Source: Poa pratensis
Taxonomy: Eukaryota; Streptophyta; Magnoliopsida; Poales; Poaceae
Assembly: GCA_947311845.1 (NCBI GenBank)
Contig: CAMZMU010000107.1
Location: 20,144,359-20,208,358, forward strand
Length of the DNA stretch: 64,000 bases
Direction: 5' to 3'
Part shown: one piece after another, positions 23,805 through 33,302 of the stretch
How positions within the stretch are numbered: the first letter of the stretch is position 1
Layout of the letters: every line of letters starts with the position of its first letter
Position numbers and translations under genes: made by a program
The notes under the pieces: generated by a model
Database searches by the model: none
Seen by the model: the letters and a program-made list of their open reading frames with translations, nothing else
Told to the model about the DNA's origin: nothing

Positions 23805-24676
23805 CCGCTTTAGCAAGCATTGTGCAGCAGCAACCAAACACGTCCTCGATGCACGCCCCATTTTATTTGTATTGTTTTAATCTTTAAAGAAAATAAACAT
23901 ATACTAGCTACCAAACAATGTAGAGTTTAACCAAATACGTAGAAAAATTTATCAATAGTTATAACAGTATGAGATACCAACTAAAAATAATATTTCATCA
24001 TGTATGTAATGATGACATATTAAATTTTTAATTTTTTTATACGCACTTTGTTAAAATTACTTTGGGACTTTGGAAAACAAGTACAGGTCTTTCCACGAAG
24101 AGAGGTAAGTAGGAAATCCATGTCACACTTATGCATCATTAATCTATTATTACTTATTAGGCAGCCACTCAAATAGTTTGTGCTACCGTCTCCAACTAGT
24201 TGCACACATAGAGTAATTAATGTCAAGGCAGTGTGGACTCGTTCAAATCAATGAAATGGAGAAATGGATAGCCCAGAAAAAATCGATAGCTTTTCTATTA
24301 AAAATCATTATAAGAATTTCAGATAGCCCAACATTTGGGTCTTAAGTTGTCTACTAACAACTGGCATTCAGTTCTAAAACATATTTTTTTTCATATTGGT
24401 CTGTGGTGGTAAATTGTAGCGCTAAAAACTCAATAGCAACACTTTTTTACGATAAATTCCAATTGCAGGATTACCTCGACATAGTACCAAATAAATATTT
24501 TGATCTTTAGGGCATCTTGAGCTTTCAAATAAATTTCCTGCAAAAGTGATAGTTATCCTTACAAAGAGCCCAAAACATGAAGCTTCAGTGAAAAGTATTC
24601 GACTCTTGAGTTAGCTTGACATACAATAAAAATGTCGCCACCAAAACATGTTTTCGCTGAACAATCATTTAGTATA
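23805..24676. other. AT-rich spacer right of the LINE
   Basis: No coding signal, RNA gene or recognised repeat. Its left edge was continuous with sequence ending at 8742 before the LINE inserted. Confidence 0.55.
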
Positions 24677-24797
24677 CTCCTCGATCCATATTAATGGTCT
24701 CAACATTGTCTAGATACGGATGCATCTAGTCTAAACACTTAACTAGATACATCCTTATCTAGATAAAGTTGAGGCTATTAATATGGATCGGAGGTAG
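24677..24797. mobile_element. Stowaway-like MITE, 121 bp
   Basis: The left end CTCCTCGATCCATATTAATGG pairs with the inverted right end CTACCTCCGATCCATATTAATAG, with TA on both sides. There is no coding capacity. Its position puts it just downstream of the DUF506 pseudogene. Confidence 0.75.
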
Positions 24798-25143
24798 TAT
24801 TAGAATTGTAACCGAAGTGGAGTATTTTTCACACTTCGCATATGTTAGGCATCTAATAAATTTACAGGTTTTTAAGGAAATTCGAATATGTATCTTGCAG
24901 TTATTTTTCATTGGTCTGACAATCCCTCCCCCAAAACATACACTTCCACGGACACTGACCAGCAAGAACACACACTCTACAGTCTCTCAACAAAAATCAA
25001 TAAACGAATAGACAGCTGGAAAGCCAAAGAGGCTAAAGAACGGACAGGCTCGTCATCTATCTGATCGAAGCACCGGAACATCAACGGCCTCGTGCCGACC
25101 AATCGTTCCTCCCATCTCCTACGCCCCATCTCCATTCCGCAAT
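24798..25143. other. Flank downstream of the DUF506 pseudogene
   Basis: AT-rich then GC-rising sequence on the 3' side of the minus-strand pseudogene; it may contain the former 3' UTR. No poly(A) signal can be assigned with confidence. Confidence 0.45.
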
Positions 25144-26095
25144 TCATTGGGCCGCCGGACGGCACGCCGCGGCGCCGACGAGCATCAGCCGCCGCAGTGC
25201 TGCTCGCCCTTCCCGTGGCGCCCCCGTCGGCGCGGCCACGGGGACCGCAACCCTCCTGTACTTGCCGGACCACTTGGCCTGTACGTACCGCGCCCGCCTC
25301 CACGGCGGCACGTGCATGCCCGCGCCTCGGATGGACTCCGCCGCCGCCGCGCACATTACCGCGGCGACCTCCTTGAACGTCTCCGGCCTCGCCACGAGCA
25401 CAGGAGGCAGGGCGAGGAGGAGCTCCTGGTACTCGGCTCTGGGCCTCGCCGTCTCAAAACTCCGCGGCGACGTTCACCTCGACGATGTAGCGAGACGTCA
25501 GTAAACCAGTGGCAGCACCACGTCACGTACTCGTGGCTGCCCGCCGGGGAGCTGCTGCTTCTCTCCACGACGATCGGCAGACGCCTGAGCCAAACCAGAG
25601 GAAAAAATGTCAAACACTATTGCTTAATTAGCACGCTCCATTCGTTTTTCGTGTATGTGCATCTAGAACGCGCACGGAAACGCGGTAAAAGTAGAAGAAA
25701 AAAAACACTTACGGCATCGAACCCTCTCGCTCGGAGCCGTTCCGCGACGCGCTTCCTGATCCCTTCGCCGCCGGCGGCCACGGTGGTCCGTGCATCCATT
25801 CAGCGCGCTCCACTTCGGCGCGGATCCGCGACGCCGCCCCATCGGCCGTCGCGTCTGCCAGAGCCGCGCACAGTGCGTCGATCCACGCCACAGCCCGCGG
25901 CGCCGCCGACTCATTGGCAACGGAGTCCTCGCCGTATCCGTTGTAGAACTCGTCCACCATCTCACCAGGCCGTCGTCGACGTCCTCGCGCCCGGCGTGCG
26001 GCGTGGTGCTGCCGAAGAAGGGGCCCCGCAGCCGCGCCCTCGCCGCCTCGTCCAGCGCCGCCGTGGCTTCTTGTACGACATCGGTGACGACCCAT
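25144..26095 (-). pseudogene. DUF506 (PDDEXK-like) family gene, decayed
   Basis: Pieces of the plant DUF506 family appear in order on the minus strand but in changing frames. After an ATG at 26095-26093 comes ALDEAARARL (about 26060), then MVDEFYNGYGED, then GIRKRVAERLRARGFDA (about 25720), a GTAAGT splice donor near 25710 and an acceptor CTCAG near 25582. The second exon has PAGSHEYV, YIVEVNVAAEF, ARPRAEYQELLLALPPV and the highly typical GMHVPPWRRARYVQAKW, ending with a stop at 25144. I count five or six single-base frame changes, including an extra T near 25456. The family is poorly characterised, with reported stress and root-hair roles. No intact frame spans the domain, so this copy should be non-functional unless the indels are assembly errors. 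Confidence 0.75.
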
Positions 26096-26632
26096 CGTCG
26101 TAACAAGCATGTATATGATGGATTGGGGAGACTCGCCGCCGCTGTGGCTGATCGAGAGTCGGCGACCGGTTTTCGCAAGCAGTTGCAATTTTTAGCGTAC
26201 GTGTCCTTTGCACGGGCTTGCCCTTTTATACGTGTTTCGGCGAATGCGCAGGATCCGTCCAGGTTCGCTCGCAAAGCCCTGTACGTCCAGGTGCAATGAA
26301 TCAGCTGGAGTGCACACGGTATCCGTGTTGGCGTTGGGAACTCTCACGGCCAGGGCACCGCGCACCCGGATTGCTTACCACTTATGGAAGCTTACGGGGA
26401 ATGGAATAGTGCAGAGTGCAGTAGCTTAAGGTCCATTGTGCGTCCAGATACACCATTACATATTTGCATGCTACACTATGTTAGTAGCAGGTCAATGAAC
26501 TAGATCAATGATTCGCAAAAAAAATGAACTAAAAAATGATTATTTAGCTCTATACAAATTCTAAGAAAACAGAGTGAATTGTCTAAAATATTGACCGGAT
26601 GCCCGAGTTCCTAAGATCTGCGATTCCAATTA
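26096..26632. other. Flank upstream of the DUF506 pseudogene
   Basis: GC-rich to 26400, then AT-rich. It would have held the old promoter. The open frames here are chance frames in GC-rich DNA. No promoter element is clear enough to name. Confidence 0.45.
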
Positions 26633-27007
26633 AGAGCCTCTTTTGTTTAAATGAATTTCATAGAAATTTTGAGGATTCTATTACTGAGAAAGTTCTTATA
26701 GAGTTTGTTTGGTTTGTAGGATTTCATCCATATCAATTTTTCCTACGATATATTTCGTATGAAAATCCATAGGAAAAATTCCTTTAGGTCCAACCTCATG
26801 AAAATTTGCATTTATTTCTATAACAACTACGGCATACAAACAATCATTCGGAAAAACCATGCGTTTTTCTTGAAAACGCAACGAAACAATGTGTAATACA
26901 CATTCATGTGTTTTCAATTCCCTATAGGATTCAACGTGTCATTATATTCTGTTCCTATGCTTTTTCTTGTTCATTTGTTTTGGAAATCCTCCGAACTAAA
27001 CAGCCTC
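26633..27007. mobile_element. Degenerate MITE-like element
   Basis: The left end GAGCCTCTTTTGTTT and the inverted right end GAGGCTGTTTAGTTCGGAGG are related, and the interior has phrases such as TAGGATTTCAT and CCATAGGAAAAATTCC common in grass MITEs. No target duplication can be fixed, so superfamily and exact borders are open. Confidence 0.45.
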
Positions 27008-27116
27008 CCTACCTACCTTAGAATTTATCGTTGCACAAATTGTCTAAATTTACATGAATATTAAAGATAAAAGTTGTAGTAGCTGAAAAGATCCTTTTTT
27101 TTTTACATGTACAGTA

Positions 27117-27278
27117 CTCCCTCCGTTCACTGATACAAAGCATTGTACCTACAATTTTAATTTTCTTGATTCAAATGTATCTAGACTTATTTCATACAAA
27201 GATTCACTTATTTTAATACGTACTATGTAGTCAAAATTGAAAGTGGGTCCAATACCTTATATTAGTGAACTGAGGGAG
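27117..27278. mobile_element. Stowaway-type MITE, 162 bp
   Basis: Terminal inverted repeats CTCCCTCCGTTCACTGATAC and, inverted from the right end, CTCCCTCAGTTCACTAATAT, with flanking TA on both sides. Non-coding. Confidence 0.85.
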
Positions 27279-27365
27279 TAGTTGTCTAGAGTAGTTGAGA
27301 AGATCCTGGTGATACCAAATCAAATAAAAGTTGCAAAGTTGGAGTATACCAACAAGTTGCAAACT

Positions 27366-28135
27366 AACCGCAAGTAATAGTACGACCGACAGGGTTTTGT
27401 TTGGTAGCTCTCCTGGAAACCTAGCCACAACGCCGCCACCACCTCCGCCTCCACCATAGATCGGTTCCCCCTCCTTCGGATCATTTTGGATCTTTTCTAT
27501 GGTTGGAGTTCTTAATAAAAGTAGTGTTTTCAATAGATTTGATTAGGGTTTTGGTGCCGTCTTCTTCATCAATGGAGTTTTCGTCATCTACAATAAGCAA
27601 TCTTCGGTTTTTCCTTCGACGACGAGATCTTCTTCCCGACGTCAATGGTGGTGCTGTAAGATTAAATTTGTCTAGGTTTGGTCCTTCAGATCTTGCTTCG
27701 CCGGATCAATTTTGGATCTTTTCTTATGGTTGCCGCGAGGATTGTCCTCGCAATATTTGTCCCGGCTGCTACGTCTTCGACAATGGTGATTCGTACTCTC
27801 GGCTCCTAGCGACGTCGACCAAGCTGTCCGGTTGTTATTTCCTGAAATATTGGTGTTGGTATTCTTGCCGATGTTGGTTGATTAACTTAATGGCTGCGTG
27901 CGTGCACGTAACCTTGGCATTGCGGCTCAAAATTATGGGAGAACCCTCATTGGTATTCGCAGGTCTGTGGATTGTTATCTTTGTCGTTCTACGGCTGCCT
28001 TCAGGAAAGTTCAAGATTGTGTCGTGAAAGAAGAAAGAGTTGGAAGATTTGCTCTTTTCTTTTACACTTTATTTTGTAATCACTGTAGTCAGCTAATGTA
28101 TCTCTTAATATATGGTATTAATTGTCAAAAAAAAA
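27366..28135 (+). mobile_element. 770-bp poly(A) retroposon with 15-bp target duplication
   Basis: The same 15 bases, AACAAGTTGCAAACT, stand at 27351-27365 and 28136-28150, and an A run ends the element just before the right copy. This is the mark of target-primed insertion by LINE machinery. The 5' part is rich in CCGCCACCACC-type sequence and in TAGGGTTTTGGTGCCGTC, like 5' leaders of grass non-LTR elements. The 3' part reads TGTAATCACTGTAGTCAGC then AATATATGGTATTAATTGTC before the tail. A 174-codon frame (27503-28027) has no motif I recognise and is probably incidental. It could be a SINE-like or LINE-derived non-autonomous element, or a processed transcript. Confidence 0.7.
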
Positions 28136-28150
28136 AACAAGTTGCAAACT

Positions 28151-28729
28151 GAACGATGGTGACGAAGGTAAGTGACCCCACAACTTTTTCAAGAAAAGAA
28201 CATGTTTATGTTTTCTCATTCCCTAAAATTACAGAGTAGCTTTTGGTGAAGGCAAAGAGGCAAGGATCGCGATGGGCAGAACTGTGACAACGAGGCTTAT
28301 GAACTTATGATGCACAGAGACACATTAGGGGCAGGCAAAGGGCATAGACGACACTGTCACGACAGTGGAATTCGCCGTTGACACTGGTAGGAAAAATGAA
28401 AGATTTGGTAAAAATAAAATTGTGCCAAGCAAATTTCAGAGTCGCCAACGCAAAATTTCAGACGTGTGGAGGTGGGAGGCTGAAAGCCTGGAATGCACAG
28501 CGCATATATGTTGCAAGAGTTAGGCAGGTAAAAACATTTAAGCCACCAACCACCAGAGATCTCTAATTGCTGAGTGTCTGAGTCTACTGCCAAATGACCC
28601 CACATGCACAAGGTCATTATCCAGAACCATTTCTCAATCTGGTGAAATCAAAAACATCCAGCGACATATTCGATAGACCTAGCAGTAACATGCATCCGTA
28701 ACAAAAGGTATGTAAACTGTCAAGTCATC
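28151..28729. other. Region downstream of the phosphatase gene
   Basis: Between the retroposon and the phosphatase stop codon. The first 100-200 bases past the stop (about 28530-28729) are likely 3' UTR on the minus strand. No other feature is recognised. Confidence 0.5.
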
Positions 28730-31700
28730 TTAAGAGCTGTCCATCTGGTTGTCAGTCGAAGCTGGGACGACTCCGCCGTTGTTGTTCCCTGCAGGATTGA
28801 CTCCTCCCATTGAACCCTCGGCTCCAAAAGTGAAATTACTGGGAACATTGTTTGGATCCGCTCGCTCGAAGATGGATGGCACAGGAGTCTGGTTGAACGC
28901 GGGCACTTGGGTGTCACCTGATGGTTTCGGGAAACCAAATCCGAGCGAAGGAAATGACTCGGTTAAAACCGTGGTCCGAGCTAGTGTGCTGGCATTGGGG
29001 CCAAAGAGCTTCTGTTCATACTCAGCGAGCTGGCTCTGATAAGCTGTACAAAAGAAACGCTACAGTTAGCTTACGAGAACACGTTTGGATCCAATCCAGT
29101 GTGAAAATGCAAGAAAAATAACTATTGGCTGTATTTGCTCAACTAAGTAACAGATAACTTGATTGTAATTTTTCTGTTAACAAGAATGGCAATGACTTGA
29201 TGAGAGAAAAGATGGCTAAGTTTATTCTTAGACGCGCAAAAATTAAGGAAATATGATCAATCTGGATAACAGGTTCTGAAAATATTAGATGCATTCAATG
29301 ATAACACGTATCTGCACATTAACTAAGAAGGTTGGTTCTTAACACAGTAATTTCACTGTATAAGCACTGCTAATGATAAATTCAATGACAACACATATCT
29401 GTTGATTGTCTAAAGAGAATTGTCAAACTGATCTTACCACACCAATTTAACTATGTACGATGCGGACAACAAAAATTATGAATAGTTGATTGGCAAAGAT
29501 TTTTCAATACATGAGGGGTGTTTGCTACTAAACTAACTACAGAGGATATGGGGTTACCTTCTGTTAGTTGGACCTGTGGCCGCCTATCTTTTACCCACTG
29601 GTAAGACGGTGAAAGTCTCCAACCTCTAGACTTCATCAAGAAGGCAGTTACCACAGCAGCTGACCTAAAAAATATGTCCCAGTGAAGTATTCACCAATCA
29701 GTAATGTGTTCCACAGATAAGTAATCATTAGTGAATCAACACAACACTAACAACTACAACAAGCACCTGTTTTTCCCAGACATGCAATGGACTAGAACGC
29801 GTGATTGCCCTCTTTCACATTCTTCTGCAATTACAGAGAAGGACGAGATGAGATAAAAGCATCTTCATAGATAGTATGAGAGCAAGGAGAAGGAGCCCTC
29901 CTAGCTCAGCACTGGCAAAGAAAATATGCTCTGTTTCTATTGCAGTACTCCATTTGTTCAACAATATTCATAAAGAACACGAGCAGCGGAAAGAGTGGAA
30001 TGCATTAAACAGGCCAAGGAGGCTAAGAGATTACAAATATAAATTTATTTCTCCACAAAGGCATAAATAAATTTTAAGGGCACTACGGCTTCAAAGATCA
30101 TGTTTAAACAAATTATGGAAAAGCCAAGATACTAGAAACTAAGGACTGAAATGCAGCATTTAAGTATTACTCCCTCCGTTTTTTAATATAAGATGTTTTA
30201 GCTTTTGTCCACATTCACATGCACACAAATGTATGTAGACACATTTTACTTTATATGTTCACTCATTTTAGTATGCATGTAGACAACATGTGTAACATCT
30301 AAAACATCTTATATTAAAAAACGGAGGGAGTAGAATGTAGGGAATATATGCTGGAACAAAATAAAGCGACGATGTCCGAGTAACAGGGCTACAAATAAAG
30401 GTAAGTAGTAGGCAGCGGCCAATCTATTCCAGACAAGAATGCTGAAAGCATAATATAGACAATACCTAGAAACTGAGTAGCACCATCAAAATCCAAAGTT
30501 TTATCATCTTGGAGGCAGTGATAAGTGAATGAATTCCGGTACAGATTATGGCAATCTGGCACAGTCTGTTAAGCAATACACTGTTAGTAACCCTTAAATT
30601 TCGAATGAAGCATGGAAACAACAAAAGATAATGCTGACATGCTAAACTCCTGAGCAGCAAAAGACAGATACAATACAATATAGCGATGACTGCAATATTG
30701 ATTTCAGCAGTTTATCACGAGAATGTATAAAACATAGGAACTTCTTAGGCACAACAAGTTCGTCAGTTTCTTTCTCTCCCAGTTTTCCACTTGCGGGTGA
30801 GTAGTGGATGGTGGAAAAGTTGTTTGTAAAATGCAAAAAATACAAAAAAATGTATTATAATTGTGTAGTCACTTCTAAAAAAATAAAAGCACAGAAAACA
30901 ATATGGCTGCCTGGCCTGCAGTGGCCTTATAGAGAAAATGGCCAGCAAAAAACATTGATGAGCATATGATACACATCATCCATACAACAGGAATATTGAT
31001 TGTTTAATTCATGGCTATCATGTAAGGAAATATAATAACTACATAACTACTAGTAATTAGCATCATAGGTTATTCCTCTTCTTCCAATGTTTGACAATGT
31101 ACCCTTATTCTAATAAATCAAAGATAACCAGTGAGACACATCTTTTTTCCTATATAAGTTTCAAACAAGTGCTACACTTAAAAATTTCCCACTCGGATCC
31201 TCCTATTCGATATAGGGTTCAACAAACCCATTCATGATATCTGTCTACCCTTGCACTTAAGGGTAGCTTTATATTTCAAATTGCTTCAATATTTCTTATA
31301 CATTAAGTGTACCTTTTCTGGATTATTATTATTAGTTCTGCATTCATCACAACTATCTTTAAAAGAAAATTCATTGCACTGGTTAATAAAATACAAGCAG
31401 TACTCACACCACAATCAAAACCTACCAAAATAACCTCTGAGGAAAGTGTATTGCATGATAAATTAACAACTAAAGAAGCAATACCCCTGTGCAATATTTA
31501 CATTAAACCATCCTTCTCGCAAAATTTATACGAGCAATGGGAGTGGGCTAATGGTATTAGGAGTAGGGGATAATATTTTCACCTTCTCGACATCTAATCG
31601 GTACAGCCAAGCAAACTTACGACCGTACAGCCACGCTTCAAGCAATCCTACAAGTTAACAAACCCTAGAGCAAAACGCCACAAAAACGAATGTCGCGCAA

Positions 31701-32046
31701 AAGGACATCGCCGAATTCATGATATCACACAACTACTACTTCACCATGCGGGGACAATCGAAAGTACGGGGGGACGGGGATCGGGAGAAGGGGGCACGTT
31801 ACGAACGTTGAGGATGTGGGTGATGTTGAGCGTCTTGAGGACTTCGGAGCGGGAGGCGTTGTCGTAGCTGCCGAGGAAGAGGAAACCCGGGAGCACCTCG
31901 GTGGGGAAGGCGGAGTCCAGCCTCGGCGGGGCCACCGCATCCGCCGCCGCCGGCCTGTGGCCACAGACCCCGCATATCTCCCCCTCCTCGACCTTGTGGT
32001 AGTGCCCGCAGACCCCGCACGGGTTCTCCCTCTCCCGCTTCCTCAT
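28730..32046 (-). CDS. IBR5: IBR5-type dual-specificity protein phosphatase, five exons
   Basis: Five minus-strand exons join without any frame break: 32046-31807, 30565-30466, 29824-29767, 29664-29558 and 29043-28730, all with GT-AG introns, giving 272 residues (Arabidopsis IBR5 is about 257). The N-terminus carries the typical paired CxxC motifs (CGVCGH twice, residues about 10-30). The phosphatase domain runs from about residue 50 (FPTEVLPGFLFLGSYDNASRS) through the active-site loop VHCMSGKNRS, with the catalytic Cys and Arg present, to WVKDRRPQVQLTE. A Ser/Pro/Asn-rich tail follows. In Arabidopsis, IBR5 dephosphorylates MAP kinase MPK12 and affects auxin and abscisic acid responses; the same role here is inferred. 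Exon 2 reads VPDCHNLY where I expect VPLCQNLY. Intron 2 holds a Stowaway MITE. It is the only gene in the window that looks intact. Confidence 0.9.
30170..30330. mobile_element. Stowaway MITE in intron 2 of the phosphatase gene
   Basis: A 161-bp element with near-perfect inverted ends (CTCCCTCCGTTTTTTAATAT, inverted on the right), flanked by TA. It lies in intron 2 (30465-29825), well away from both splice sites, so splicing need not be disturbed. Confidence 0.9.
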
Positions 32047-32420
32047 CGCCCCTCCGCCGCCGCGCTGCTCGATCTACGGGAGGCGGTGGGATCGCCGCGG
32101 CGGCTCTGGGTGCTTGCCCTTGGGAGGAAGCAAGCAGAGAGGGTCAGGAAAGGCGATGTGATTTTTTTTCTTCTCTTCGAAATTTTCGACGGCTTTGGAC
32201 TTTGGATCGGATCAAATTGGTGCTGGGGTCTGTCACGTTTGTGCTCCTTCGTGTCGCCCGGCGAGCATCTGGCCCGTTGATGCTGGTTCGTGCGGTGGAG
32301 ATTGCTCCAGCGCCCTGGAGTCGACGGAGGAGCAATTGGATCTGGATAATGTTCTTTCCTGATTAAGGGCGTCTTTGACTTGTTATGATAGTTGTTTGAT
32401 TGAAATCCCATATATTTATT
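32047..32420 (-). promoter_or_regulatory. Likely 5' UTR and promoter of the phosphatase gene
   Basis: GC-rich sequence directly upstream of the start codon falls off to AT-rich sequence near 32340. On the minus strand a TATA-like ATAAATATATGGG occurs near 32408-32420. If used, transcription would start near 32380 and give a 5' UTR of about 330 bases. No experimental support is available. Confidence 0.4.
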
Positions 32421-32833
32421 TCTAAAGAATGATTTGCACTAGATTTAATAGAAAATTTAACATCCACTCAAACCTCTTTTTAAAATTTTTTTATCGAATC
32501 AACAAACTCTGGTTTGTACGAAATCATGTAGTATTGGAGTTGGCATGACATTGCAATCCTGTGTTTTTCTATTATACTCCATTCTTAGAATCATGTGAAT
32601 CAAGGAGGTCCTAATTAAGTAGGATCTTTGAAGAATTAGACGCACATCTCCATCACTACGATGCCACCATCCATATCCAATCGCCGACCCTTCATCCCAG
32701 GGTGTTGCAATAATCTTCATCTAACAAGATGCGTTGTTTCTAAGTGTCTAGTCATCCTTTAGGGCGCATGAAGAGAGCACTCGAAAAAATATAGCCTTGA
32801 CTTGACTTAGCTAGACCGAAGAGTCCCACTCAC
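32421..32833. other. Spacer between the phosphatase gene and the second LINE
   Basis: AT-rich sequence without a recognised gene or repeat. The short minus frame at 32499-32720 shows no known motif. Confidence 0.5.
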
Positions 32834-32877
32834 ACCACAAGCATATCATTTTTTTTTTTTGAATTTTCTAGTGTATA

Positions 32878-33302
32878 TTACTCGAACAAAGAAACGTTTC
32901 TACAAGCACGCTTACAATCAATCTGAAGCGATTCCAACACGCAGGGAGGAACCGCGTTCAGTAAAAAACCAAAAGTACTACCAGAACGACCAAATCTAGC
33001 CAGATCATGAGCAACAGCATTGCACGAACGCTGAACTTTCTGAATTTTAAAACCTGGCAAGAAACCTGCTAGTTCTCTTATCTCGCTCAAGTTGAAGGAA
33101 ATAAGAGATCTATTTTCCCCATCCCTCAATATCTCTGAAACAACAGAAGCATTATCATTTTCCAGTAAAAGCGGATGGGAGCACAAGGGAATCGAAGCTT
33201 TCATTCCTTCCTTGATAGCAATTGCTTCGGCCATCTCTGCTGAAGAACAAACAGGGATAGCTCCCCAAGCTGACATCAGCACATTCCCGTCTTCATTTCT
33301 GA
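32878..33302 (-). pseudogene. RNase H-like C-terminal part of LINE ORF2, frameshifted
   Basis: This frame continues the RNase H-like fold begun at the end of the long ORF (WLKLNVDAGFAIERNDGSW): it has AEMAEAIAIKEGM and ends with VQRSCNAVAHDLARFG, typical of the RVT_3 domain. A small indel near 33295 separates the two frames. The stop at 32878 lies just before the poly(A) tail. Confidence 0.75.

Noticed and set aside
25147..26103. A 318-codon plus-strand frame over the DUF506 region
   Set aside because: The conserved family blocks are on the minus strand; the plus frame is Arg/Pro-rich antisense with no motif.
27503..28027. A 174-codon protein-coding gene
   Set aside because: It lies within a 770-bp poly(A) retroposon, shows no domain, and its ends do not match a gene structure.
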